Assembly (NCBI GenBank): GCA_010909165.1
Contig: VJWM01000221.1
Location: 124,001-188,000, forward strand
DNA from: Anthoceros angustus
Lineage: Eukaryota > Streptophyta > Anthocerotopsida > Anthocerotales > Anthocerotaceae
Length of the DNA stretch: 64,000 nucleotides
Direction of reading: 5' to 3'
Part shown: positions 9,967-22,663 of the stretch, piece by piece
Numbering within the stretch: position 1 is the stretch's first letter
Layout of the letters: the number at the start of each line of letters is the position of its first letter
Translations under genes and position numbers: made by a program
The notes under the pieces: model-generated
Seen by the model: only the letters and a program-made list of their open reading frames with translations
Databases searched by the model: none
Told to the model about the DNA's origin: nothing

Positions 9967-12900
9967 ATGGCCGGCCGGATCATTCCTGGTTTGATGTTTC
10001 TCGCGTTGGCAGTGCGCCATGCGATTTGTAATGAAATCATGAGGCAGTATTTGCTCACCAGCAGTGTGGTCGGCGATTGTGCGACCGCTTCGAACGCACT
10101 GGATGGCCTGAGTTGCACTGAGTTCCTTTGGGCGACGTTTGCGGTTCCTTCCAAGAATGTGAGAGGGATTGCTTCCTGATCCTGGGTTTCTGAAGAGGAT
10201 GCTTTTGAGCGCAGTGGAATTCTTGTCTTTTGTGCAGACCCAACAAGGAACCTCGTATGCGATAACGTTGGACGAAACGTTTGTGCTCAGCACTGGGCAG
10301 ACAGAGAAATTGAAGTACCCCATCACCATCTCCTTTACGCTTGGGCCAACTGCCTTCACTCTGCCTGCAACTTTCGTGGCTGTGAGTAGCTCTGCTATGA
10401 CGGATGGACGGATGGATAAGGCATGGCATGGCATCCCATCCTCCTCACTCCAGTTGGAACGTGAACTAGGAACATAATGCACAGCCCTACGAAGAGTCCA
10501 TCGAACGATCTCCTTGCGTTGCTTACACTGGTTCCGGCACGTTGGCCACTTGTGGATGGTAATGCTGGCTGGTGCCTCAGGCTGGGCCATATTTCATGCA
10601 AACTCACGCCTTGCTGCAGGTGGCCCTAATCTGAAGATCTGCTTGCAGGGCTACGGATGCTGCCGGAAATAACATACCCAACAGTGAGGTCAGCACACAA
10701 GAACCGTTTGCGAATCACACCTGATTGTGGCGCCTTGCAAAATTTACCTCAGCCTGATGCTCTGCCTGTGCTGTAACAATGCAGGGTTTCTGCTGCTCCA
10801 ACTGTGCTACAAGCTCAACCAGCCGGGGCTCGCAATGCACTGACTCAGGTGACTATGACATGTGCACTGCTTCTTAGATATTGAGCTGCTTAACCATGAG
10901 CAAGTTTCTAAGGTCGATGACACTTGCTTAGTCATGTACAAATGAACAGACTCTTCTCCAGTAGCATATTGTCTAAGGATGAGCGCAAACTGGTGAGTGA
11001 GTGCTATTGCTTGGCTTGGAATCTGTCCATCCAGGTTTCGTTTGCCCTCATATTGGGCTTTTGGGTTACATTCAGGTTTCAAACTTACTCTCTGGGCGGC
11101 TACTCGGCGTCCTTGGAGTTTGCCACCGTCGGTGTCAGACGTTACATCAGTGGGACCAAGGTGCTGTGGATGCCACTTCTGCTACATTACAAGGAGCATA
11201 GTTGAGGCTGCTCGTGCTTCATTCTCTGTAATCTGCGTATGCTTGCCGGTTGTGCAGCCCAGCTCCGAGAATTTAACAATTTCAGGAGATACTCCTACAG
11301 CCGTCGACAGTGAGGGCCAGTGGAAGATTTTGCTTACTAAAATCACTTCCCCCACCTTGGATGCCCTCCATTCATCGTATCTGTCCATTCCCCTGTCCCC
11401 GGTGAGATTTACATTGTTCCTTGCCGCTGTTCCTTGCCTTGCTGCAATGGCAGTACAAGAAATGCTGTGATATGGACGTCTGACGCGCTGTTGTCGAAAA
11501 TCAGCCTCCTTCTATGGTGCAAGATATTTCTGGGTGGCTGGCCTTGGACTCTTCGTTGTACGGAAGCAACGACTCCTGCAACTTGGTGGGTTCGTCGTAC
11601 GATGGGTATGTCGCCCATCCGAATAAGTGCTCAGCACCTCTGGGTGACTGCACAAACAACCAACTAAACAGCTATGTCCAGGTAACTGTTTGATGCTGTG
11701 GGCTCGTCCGACCTTGGCAGTTCCAAAACGCTAACTGCAGTCTCCGTCCTTCCAAATGTCTTGAGCAGAAAAACGCTGCTGCACAACGTCATGGTTCTCC
11801 GGGACCATACTCGGCAACCACAACCTATGGATCCTTCCACGTAAGTTTCAGAAGACGTCGTGACTGTTGACAGCAAAGAAGGGCCTGTTCTGAAGGTCAT
11901 CTGATCACCTGTCAGGCGAATATGACGGATGACCGTAGCACACTTTACTCCATCACGGTGCCGCAAAGTGCTCTAGTGCTCTCCTATACCACCTTTGCCG
12001 TAGCCATTGTTGCTGACAATATTGAATATATCCCAACAGTGTAGACACCCTCCCTTGGCTTTCCTTCCTTCTATTTGAACCACCTTGATTGGATGGCTGA
12101 CTCTTCTACGTTCTTGTCACATGATCAGGTACAAAGGATCGATCGTGGATCTCAAAGCTCTCGGATACAATTCCAGTGACATTTCCACCAGAATTGTGAC
12201 CGTGGACGTCAAGAGCACAGGAACAACTGCTACCAATTACACTCTCACCGTAAGTAGCCCACGGGAAGGCAAGGACGTTGGTGGTGTTCAGGGCCCAAGT
12301 GCTTTTGGCAGTGGCTGATTCACTGTTGTGTGCATATTTTCATAGGCCAGCTCCAGTGCACAAGTGGAATGGCTTCTTCTCAGGTGATTCAACCTCACCT
12401 TCACCGTCACCGTCACCATCACCTCACCCCTCGTCACCTTCCACGACACGGAAGTATTGCAGAGACGTGATGCCATAAATGCTCATTCTTGTCACCCGGT
12501 TGTGAGCCCTCATCTCAGTCTGTCACCCTAATGAATCTGCTGCCGAACAACCCGAAAGGTGTCAACTTCACACTCCATTTCGACACCAACGTGGCCCCGG
12601 CCTTCAACTGCTCAGGTGTGCATCCTGTTCTTGTCGAATGCCTAGCTCCGTCATAGAACACAGATCCTCATGGTTTTACTGTGTATCCAGCATATCTGTT
12701 TGACATCCAAAGCCACCTGCAAGACTGGCAGACTGTGACGGCGTATCCGGATGGAGTGACTAAGTCGGTAAGCTCTCGAGCCACCCAGGCAAGGGTCCCT
12801 TCCCTGCACACACATCCACATGAGTACTAACCCTGGCTTGCTGAGCAGATCAGTGAGAAATTCCCCCCGCTACAGATCTCCTCCCTCCCGAGATGGATGC

Positions 12901-13941
12901 AGTATCCTGTCCAGTTCCTGGCCATCCAGCTCAAAAACTGCAGGCATGAGCTCACATTCCCCCGCCCTGTGCTGGCATTTGCAATTTTTCAATTTCATTT
13001 TCACTCCTCGTGTATCCGGTTTTCTGACCGGATGGCAGGAACTGCACTTCAGCGGAGGTTGCGCGAACTCCACCGCCGTCAACTGCCAGACTTTCCACAC
13101 ATGTTGGTCGGCCGTGATGACCATGGTGGGAGCACTGGCGTTGGCGATCGTCAGTAAGTTCATCGTTCGCAACCAGGATCCAGGCCTCCAGAACGTGTAG
13201 TCGTGAATCTGATTGCGTTCCGTTCCCGCAGCAATTCTGACGCTGGTGGCGCTGATTCGGCACGGGAGGCTAGGGTTCTTCGTGTCACAGTGCGCGCTGT
13301 TGATGTGCTTGCCCTGCTGGCTGGGGTTCAAGCACAGTGGCAAGCTCGCGGATCTCCTCCGGCTCAAAGCTCTACGGGGTCGCGTCGCTCCAGCAGCTCC
13401 AGCTGCCAAGGTCTGGAAGCCATTGCTGGGCCCTGGCAGGGAGGCGGCAGCGGAGGACGACGAGGAAGACGGCATGAGGTCGGACGACGAGCAGGATCAC
13501 AGGGCCGGGCCGGGCGATGAAGGGGACCAGGAAGAAGCGCCCGGGACCGGGCTGGGACACCGGGCCTCGCTGCTGGCGCCGCCCCCGCCGGGAACTCCCT
13601 TGCCGGGGAAGGGGAAAAAGCCCTTCATCCCGCCGCGACCAGTGGTCCCCGACCAGCCTCCCCTGCTTAAATCTCCCACCCCCTTGCCGAAGAAGGCATT
13701 AGACACGCCCCGACCAGTGGTCTCCGACCGCCCTCCTACGGGGACTCCCTGGCTGAAGAGATTGAAGAAGGCCTTCAAGCGGCCCCCACCAGTAGTCCCC
13801 GACCTCCCCCACCCGGTCGCCGGCAGGGCTCTGGGTCCGGTGGGCCCGGGCACCTTGCCTATGCCTGCTGGCCGGGGACCAAGAATGGTGCGCTTCGAGG
13901 CGCCTTTCAATGGACGCAACCTCTCTCTGGGCAACTCCTGA
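9967..13941 (+). CDS. HAP2: HAP2/GCS1 gamete membrane fusion protein, 18 exons, about 810 aa
   Basis: Exons are 9967-10158, 10238-10381, 10485-10558, 10649-10688, 10785-10848, 10950-10992, 11076-11160, 11258-11401, 11505-11681, 11769-11840, 11916-12040, 12129-12249, 12351-12383, 12519-12615, 12691-12767, 12849-12968, 13039-13153 and 13232-13941. Phases agree throughout and total 2433 nt. A signal peptide (MAGRIIPGLMFLALAV) is followed by LSCTEFLWATFAVPS. The family signature comes next, CGWATDAAGNNIPNSEGFCC, spliced across exons 3-5, which covers the conserved segment that includes the fusion-loop region. Further conserved blocks are AYCLRMSANW, ADNIEYI and STGTTATNYTLT, then cysteines, a transmembrane segment (VMTMVGALALAIV...ILTLVALI) and a long cytoplasmic tail. 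HAP2 is a class II fusion protein of sperm or minus gametes. An in-frame ATG at 9862 exists, but the signal peptide favours 9967. The tail has three Pro-rich repeats with PRPVVPD-like cores. Confidence 0.93.
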
Positions 13942-14666
13942 AGGGCGCCCAGCAGGCCATCGCCCTTGAGACTGCTTCAGCGAGTATTTGGCGAACCCAG
14001 AATTGAGATTTCAAGACACCCATGAGCGGAAATTACAAACAAAAGCGCAACCGAAGAGAAATATTTATCACTTGGCTAAGCTGCCACGAGTCTCAGCATT
14101 GTAATATCAAGGATTGTCTACGTGCAATTTGGACTCCTCACAACCTCAATTACACCATGCACAACCTGCAGTAGGTTTCCGTTGGAGGCTACACGTCGTG
14201 CAACTAGGACAGTAGAGAAAGGAACAGAACGGTAGACTAAGGGAGTAGGAAACTTCAAGTAGCTGCTGTAAAGCAGGTGACACTCATTTACACCTGTGCG
14301 CCTTGGCCACCTGCATCCACAGAGCTTGCAGTACAGGCACCGGTGTTAGAGGAAGCGCAGCTGGGTCTCTGTTATTCTCAGCAAATAAAACACACTTTAG
14401 ACGAGGGCAAACAAAAAAAGGAGCTATATTCCCCGCTGCTTCAATTGTACAGACAAAAACTGGCCTCCTCAACATACTTATATAATGAATGGGAAATAAG
14501 GTCAAATCGGAAAACCATTGTATTATCCACATCATACGGTAGCTCGGTCCATAGACCACTCCACAAATCAGCTCTCCATAGGCGCTCCAGCCAAAAGAGC
14601 CATTTCTGGAAGTAGGTATTGCGATGGTACGAGTATCAAAGTAGGCGAATTCACAGACGAGGTGAA
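13942..14666. other. Convergent intergenic region between HAP2 and UPL3
   Basis: It contains the 3' ends of two converging genes and no coding signal. An AATAAA-like word occurs near 14382-14390, but I cannot assign poly(A) sites. Confidence 0.4.
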
Positions 14667-17600
14667 TCAGGAGAGGTCGAAGGAGCCTTGCCCCTCCGAA
14701 ATGGCATATAGCAACCTTTCACGCATAACCTCCTGATAAAAACACAAGGAGAAATCGGCTGAGTAGGGGGCACAACGCACTCCAGCACGTCTAGAAGCTG
14801 CTTATGTCATTAGCTTGCAAAATTGAAATACCAACACACGGAGCTTTACTCACCTTGCTTGAATATGGTGGCAGCTTCAGATAATTAGCACAGGTCATGA
14901 CACTTGGGAGGTCACCATCTGCAAGAGTAGTTCCTAGGCCTGACACGGGTCCAGGTGGCGTGGTCCCCAGAACCGGGATTATTGTGCTTACTCCTGTTGG
15001 ATGCTGTCAAAAAAACCAGCATCACACAATAAGACTGTGTGGCGCGAAGTTGCATCATCCACAACTAAAATCCAGTGCTTCAGCTCACCTTTCTCACAAT
15101 AGTGAGCTTTGGAGTTAAAGCCGACAAACCACCAGGTGGAAGACGTGGTGCTCCAGTCACAAATCGTAAGAACGATCGTTGCTCTTCAGCAGAGAATTCA
15201 CCCATAATCTCCAGAAGCTGTTCAAATCATCCAAATTAGGTGGATACAACGAGTACAACCCAGTGAAACCACGCTATACACAAACCATACAACTTACATT
15301 TCGAATTGGTGGGCTCGATGCAGTGTACCCATGGTCAAATTTAATGAGATCCGCCAGAGAATCGGGCTGCCCAGAACCCAACATCAAAAAGGTCACACAG
15401 ACATTTATGAGGTGCAAATTCACTAGCTTTCAAACTTCCATCCAAACACTTACCGTCCATAGTTCACAGCGACCACACAGCAGAGAGTCAAGTTCGTCCT
15501 CAGAAAATATTTGCAAAGATGACAGCTGGAAGACCTGAAAACCAGAGAAGGATTATCAATACAGACATTGGCACCGAATCGTAAAGAAATGTCAACACAG
15601 ATATCAAATCAGGGTAGAACCGAAGAAGCCAACCTGATTGAATCCTGCACGAAAAGCCTCCATCTGAGGGAGGATACCTGTCTTTACAGTTGCATCCACT
15701 ACCAGTGATATGTAATCCTCTAGGTTGCTCACGTCCACCTGCACCATACATTGAAAGGCCCATCCCCATCCATTAAGAATACGATACCAGAAGTGATAAG
15801 TCACCAACCTTGAGTGGAACAAAATAGACTGGGTCCAAGAACAAACTTCTAAGAGAACCAAGATTTTGCATACCAATATTTCACTTCCATTTGGCCTTAG
15901 AAGATAATCAGGATACCCAGGAAGGGTGAAGTCAAGACACAGGTCCTCAACCCTAGAACCACGAAAGCGCAGTTGAGAGAGTGCATGCTTTTTCTCTCCA
16001 GGAGTGACTTCCAGATACTGTTTACGACGTACAAGAACTTGCAATTCTTGCAAGGTCTTCCCAAGCTCATAATCTATAGACTTAACATCATACAAGTCCA
16101 GATCCTGCACAAGATCAACAAAATCAAAATAATCACTCTACAGTAAGAACCATCAGACTGTACTGAATTTCCACAGCAAATTAAAATCATGAAACTCCAG
16201 GTACTCTGGCAACAGACTACCACTGGAGTGTTTGCAATTTAGAGCGAAAGTACACAATACCTGGCCTAGCACCAGCTTGTAGAATGCAGTGGAAAGAGGT
16301 AAATCCAGGAGTCGCCCATCCTGAAGAGCCTTTGCCATAACACGACCAAGCAGGCGGAAATGCTCGACCACCTTAGCGTACCTGTTGTTTGAGGTACCTA
16401 CATTGGAGGGCCAAGGCCGCGGGAAAAGACCCTGTGACGCTTGGACATAATCTCCTGCCATATTGGAAGAATCGGCTGTACCCCTGCTTCTGGCTGATGG
16501 ACTCTCCGCCACAGGTTCCCCTTCAGCATCTTGCATCTCAACATCATCCTCACCACTACTCACTATGTCAGTTCTCCAAAGATCCAAACTCGCCTTTTGC
16601 AGCTCATGGCTCAGCAAGGTATAAAACTCCAGGGTCGGTCCAAGCCCAGTCCCAACCTCCCCGAAGTACTCCACTTCCAAAACAGCCTTGTTACCGGAGT
16701 ACAACTCCATAACCTTAGCAGCTGAATCCAGGATCCTATTCCTTGATACCCGCACCTTCTGCCGCTGTAATCTCCCAACGCGTAATTCACGATCAGTTGA
16801 CACAGATTGCCCATCAGCAGTTTGCTGCTGTTGTAAACGTTGAAGAGCTCTAGACAACCCGAAAGCAGTAGCATGAAAATACTGTCTTCTCGTTTCAAAA
16901 GGAAACAAAAAGGGGCACGCCTTTGTCAGCTGATGGCACCATGAAGGTAAACCCCCACTGCACAGTGCTAGTGCGTCCTGCATCTGCCGAGCTAGCTTTG
17001 GAGTGAGCTTACTGCTCAAAAATTCCTCTCGTGGAACAAGGGGCCCATATCCCCTGATATCTTCATACTTGGTAACTTTGCCTTCTGCAAAAGCATCAGC
17101 AGCTTGCTGTGCCCTCAACCTAGGAGCAATGCGGTTCAGCCCTTCCAACACCCGAAGCAAAAGGAGGATGTTATAAGTGGTGTTTGATTTATCCAAGTCG
17201 CAGGGAAGCTCCCCTTGCAAGATACTATCCAACAGGGAAGCTTGCTGCCAAGAACCCTCAGTGCAACTTGAGCCAGCATTCACTGCTCTGCTTTGAGGAT
17301 TAGTTTCCAACCTTTGAGAGCCACTGCCAGATGACGATGCTGCCGGTTGATCTGTAGTATTGGAGTCTGCTCGTTGGTATGTGATGGTGTATATTTCCTC
17401 CCAAAGTCTTCTACCAGCTCCTACTGCATCAGTCCCTGCATATCTCTCCTCGTCCTCATCGTCAGCAACTATTTGACGCTGAACCGCTTGAAAGATGGTC
17501 AAAGACCTGTTCAATGGTTTTCCACCAAGCGAAAAGACCAACTTGGGCGGTAGATTGGCAGCAACTAATGAAGCCATTGTAGTTCTCCGATCACGCGCAA

Positions 17601-20600
17601 CACCCCGTCCCCCACTGCCACCTACTGATGTGCCTCCTGCCATGGCAACAGCAGCAAAAGATAAAGAGCCCTTTGCCCACACAGATGATCCTGTCCGCAA
17701 GCCACTGGTTTCAGCTCCTGCTCCTACAGCATTCGACCTACCTCCTAAGTTGACTCCAGAAATGCCTGAGGCAAATCCAGATGCCTGCAGTAGTGCCTCA
17801 CTTCCAGTCACACTAGATGAGGCCAAATTCCCCACATCATTCCCATCCCCCAACTGTACATCATGAACCCGCTCCCCAATGCAAACAGGTGAAGGTTCCT
17901 CGCCAAAGACCTGAGTTCCATGAAGAATCGATTTCCATAAGCCAGAATGATCACCAGACTCAAGGCACAGCTAGCAATCATGAAGTTGTCAGCCCAAAGA
18001 AGGTACAGAAGGGGAGAAAAGAAACGGGCCAAAAAGATATTGCCTACCTCTTCATCAGCCTGATCATCATCAAGTTCATCATCCTGGAAAGGACCAATAA
18101 CATGGGTTAGACGAGAGTTTTTTTGTACCCCATTGCAGATGAACCCACGTTCACAGAACACTACCTCTTCATGCTCCTCTTCATCTTCATCATCCTCTGA
18201 TATCTCATCCTCTTCCATTGCAACAGCCTCCTCAAGCTCTGCAGGAGAAGCATCAACCTCTTCATCCTGTCATAACAAGGACACAGGACTGAGAATTCTC
18301 CAAAGGCAGGTTCAGAACAGAGTTGAAGAAGGAATGCTGAACGTCAAAAACAGTTCTGTATTCCCAGAAGACTTTAACCACCCACCTCACTTTCCATTGA
18401 AGAGGTGCCTTCTGCTTGCTTCTGCAAAGAAGCTTCTGCAGCTGACGCTCTTCTCCGCGCCGCGGCATTCCTTGTTTCAGGGCCCCTATGCTCTTCTGGA
18501 CTCGGTGTCTCAACAGTGTTCTTGGTGCAAACTTTCCCTTTTCCTTTTGAAGAGGTTATACTCCCCGCAGCTTCTAAATTTCTTCTAGACCCAGCTGTTA
18601 CTGATGCTGATGCTGAAGCAGGGCCTGATACAGATGCTGATGCAGATGCGGATGCAGTTGCAGTTGCAGCTGCAGAGGCTACGACAGCTGCAGTTCTTGA
18701 ACGGGTTGAAGGACGACGCTCGGGGACTAGAGGTGCTGTCGTGGAAGGAGTAGTGCCAGGCACTGAGTCAGTCGCTGGTACTGCATCACCTGCCTCAACA
18801 CTATTTGCAGCAGATGTAGATACAGCTTCATGCCTCTTCACCCTGGGCCAAAGGAAGTCTTCAACCGCAACAAAGGTAGCCAACGGTTCAATTAGAACAA
18901 CATTTGAAGAGTAGTCCCGCAGAACTCTTTCCCCGGGTGCTCTACATAGCCGCAGCTTGAAAGGCTGAGCTAGAGCACTCAACCCTGCAGCAATGCTAGC
19001 ACCACTAGTAGTTGACCTGGGGGAATGGCTAATTACTACTGGGAAGCGCTCCAAAGAAGCTAGTGCATTTTGCAGCTTTTGCACCAGCATTGTCAAAGGA
19101 ACCTCCTTTCCCTCATCTACCATAGGCAATGCAAGTCCAATGAACTCCTTAAACCTCTTCAGCGCCTGTTGCCTCAGCCTGGTAGAATTTGGGTCAGTGA
19201 TGTTCTCCTTGGTAAGATTCCCACAAGAGAAGAAATGTAAGAGGGAACCAACAACTCCACTTCCCACGAACTCGAAGGTTGACACCCCATCCCCACCACC
19301 CAATTCTACAAGTATTTCTTGTATGAGCCCTAGAAGTTGCTCGTCACTCAATGAAGGTGCCTGTGAAGCCTTTCCTTTCCCTTTTCCCTTGCCTTTTACC
19401 TCCACAACAGTGTCACCACTGAGCTTAGAAGAGAGCCCCTTCAACTTGCACAGGCTCTCTGTCAACCCAGCATCAGTTAAACCAGAATCCCCCGAAAAGT
19501 ACTGTTCCTTGAATCTTTTAGCACTGCTAATATAAGCTGCCCGAAGCCCTGAACGTGCAGACCGGAAAGCTGGTTCAGGGCCTCCAGTAGGAGGTGACCC
19601 AACAGGTGCACTGCTAGACCCTCCAAGCTCATCTGCTGGGTCGGTCAGTGCAGCTCCTCGGCGCCTTCCGGGGGCTCCACGCCGTGGCCTTGATGTGGCC
19701 ACTGAGGAGGCACCCGATGCATCTGTGCCCCTGGCAGAAGCTGAGCTTTGTTGAGGAGCTCCCTGACTATGCTCCGATGCAATCAACAAATCAATTGCGT
19801 GGACAACACCCTCCTTCACAAACACCTTTGTGAAGACGTCAGGGAGTTTCTGCATTAGCATTTCCGCTATCTGCAAAGCTGTGATCAAAACTGAAGCATC
19901 TTTAGATGCCAGGACCCCGGACAAGAAGCTGCATCACATGAAGCAAATGTAAGCAGGATGTTATACTTTGCATATGAGTTCATGGCTTTAAAGGTGTCAA
20001 CTCCTTATACATCCAAGACAAAAGAGCTGGTCTGATTCATACCTGGAGATGTTAGACTCCTTCAACAACGTCCGCAACATGTCAGCTGTGCTGAAGTGAA
20101 GAAGCTTGTTAATGGCAGCAATGCACTTGTGCCGCACCGGTGGATTGACACTAGAACCATAAACCTGGGTGATCAAAGAAAAAGTCAGCAATTTGGCTCA
20201 ACAAAACATAATGCGCATACTGCCTAGGTTTAAAGCCATACCTGAACAAGCACTGGGAATAGATCCGCCCCAAACTGCACCAACAGTTCAGGCTGACAGC
20301 GCAGCAACTTCTCTCGAGGTGAGATCTCTGACACAGTCACATCCCCTTCTTCTGTTTTACCATGCTTTTTTGCACTCTTCCCACCATTTGAGGTCGATGC
20401 AGTTGTTGCCCCAGGGACCCCAGGCATGGGTGGTAGAAGCTCATTGATAAGCGTCACAACTTCATAGAGCTGTGAGGCCACAATGTCAGAGAATAAGAAA
20501 TCCTCCAGAAAGGTTCACAAGTCAAACATGCTTGCATGCTTCTAGCAGAAAGCAAAAAAAAAAACCAGTCTGTGCATTTCCTAAACGAGTATGACCAGTG

Positions 20601-22663
20601 GAGAACTTCAGGGGTAAAAACCTGTTCTGGTGGGCGGTTGACAGATGAGGGAGACACAGAGGTACTTGAGACTAGTCCAGATCCAGCTAGAATGTCCTTC
20701 AAGATTCTGCTGATACGGAGATCAAGCAAGCTTTCAGCTGCTGCTGCAGACCCAGAGGTGCATGTTGAAAGTAACCGGATCAAACCCTGCAAGACCAGCG
20801 ATACACCGTCACCTTTAAACTCCCAACTTCCACACATGGTCAACAGTATTTAACGTGCTGGCGACGTACTGTGTATGTTGCATTGCCCAACGATGCTTGT
20901 GGTATTAGACTCCCGCTGGAGCTCCCAACAGAGATCAAACGTGCAGTCTGTGTAATCAGACCATGGGAGCAAAGGGTATCCAGCTTCTCAGGAGATGTTG
21001 CAAAAGCCTCAGCGATTCGTGTAAGGCACACTGAAGCTTGCTCAACCACCTGCAAGAGAAGAGCTTGCAATTAGGCACCAATAAAGAGGTTACATGCAGC
21101 AGCAACACAATCATGTTCCAAATGAGCCCACCTTTGAATCTTGATATTGCAAAAGACTGGTTAATATGGGAACAGCCTCCATCACAAAGTCTGAAGCATC
21201 AGATGGCAACTGCCTGCATATATTGGCAGCAGTGGAAACTGCTACTCTCTATAGTACAAATCCACGAGTCAATGTAGCGACAAGACTCCCAATTCCCGAA
21301 AACAAGCAAGCGTTTCTTCCAGGCAAAACAGCACAAAGAAACACTTAAAGATCTTACTTGAACGCCAGTTGAAAAGAAGTCCAAGTACGAGAGCACTGCA
21401 ATGAGAGCTCCAGCACGAAGACAAGCTGTAGGATGCTCGTGAGAGATCTTTTCTAGAGCTTGCAGAGACTGCAAAGAGAACACAATTCTGCTAAATAAGC
21501 ACACATCTGACTCGGGAATACAGTGTTTCAAGTCTCAGCCCAGGCAGGTCTAGCAATACAAGTAAGACGAGGAAGGCCAGGGTGGGTACTCCAAAAGAAA
21601 CCTTTGCACACATCACACGAGACGAACTAAATCACATGACGAACTAACCAAGAGCTTTGGTGCAGAACATACCTGCTCTGCAAGGTCAATGTACTCGATA
21701 GTCAGTAGACGTGCACAAAAGCATGGAACAGCCCCATAGTGCACGACCGCTGCACATGAAGAGGGAAGCACATCGCATAGATGAGTCAAAGCCCTAGCGG
21801 CTAAGAGCATCATGTCAGGATTGTACTCGCAGTTCAGTAGCCCAACCAGCACCGGCACAAACGAGTCGACAGAAAAGCTGCTCAGGGACTCTTCTGTTCC
21901 AATGGAAAGCAATTCACAAAGCTGAGAAAGAGCATCCAATTGCCGGCCCACTTCACCCTCCGCCCGGAGGCCTGACAGAATTTTCTTCAACCGACTATTC
22001 TGGTGAGACGAAGGAGTGGAGGACGGCATAAGATCATCCAGCCCCGCACCCAGCTTCCTCAGCAGACCATGCAGGGCGCTGCTGGCGGACGCCAGATTCA
22101 ACGTGCTGCCACCCTCCCCATCATGATCGTCATCAGCAAACCCTGCTACAGCTGCTGCCGCAGCGGCAGCGGCCGCCCTGTCCCTCTCTCGCTCCCTGTC
22201 CCTGTCCCTGTCCCTGTCCCTATCCCTGTCCCGAGCTCGCTCCTTCTCCTTCTCAGCCTCCTTCTCCTTTCCCTTGTCCGTATCCCTATCTTTCTCATTC
22301 TCCTTCTCCGCAGCGCGCTGCTCCTCTTCCCGCTCCTGGTCCCTCTTGGCGGCCTTCTCCAATTCCCGCTTGGCAGCCTTCTCCGATTCCCGCCTGCTGG
22401 CCTTGTCGCTCTCCCGCTTGGAGGCCAGGGCCAGGGCGTCGTAGGCCGGGTCCATGGGCGCGGCCTCCAGAGATCTGGCAGCGGCAGCAGCGGCGGCAGC
22501 AGCTATGGAAGTGCGAGTTGGCGGACGAGGTCGGGGCGGAATCGGAGCAGAAGCTGCGGCGGCTGACGAGGATGCAGAGGCGGGCTCGCTTGGACCGGGA
22601 GGGCCGAGCAGGGGATGGCCGATGCGACGTGGCCTCCGCCCGCTTGCGGCTGCGCGTTTCCAT
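14667..22663 (-). CDS. UPL3: HECT E3 ubiquitin-protein ligase UPL3/KAKTUS type, 18 exons
   Basis: Exons run from 22663-21673 through about 21468-21358, 21252-21132, 21050-20872, 20787-20623, 20472-20243, 20165-20044, 19930-18390, 18268-18160, 18085-18049, 17907-16262, 16106-15875, 15741-15633, 15536-15453, 15385-15300, 15222-15082 and 15004-14856 to 14736-14667. The start [13 protein letters not shown] is the conserved UPL3 N-terminus. Armadillo-like repeats follow ([38 protein letters not shown]), then an acidic linker and the HECT domain ([51 protein letters not shown]). The catalytic Cys lies in [16 protein letters not shown] and the protein ends [11 protein letters not shown]3 ubiquitinates transcription regulators and limits trichome endoreduplication in Arabidopsis. 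Anomaly: the METRS...RSKRARL frame and the downstream frame are offset by one base near 22580 (see findings). Confidence 0.95.

Noticed and set aside
16153-17853. Continuous 566-codon frame as a separate gene
   Set aside because: It is one exon of UPL3. The end past KLVLGQ at about 16262 is intron read-through.
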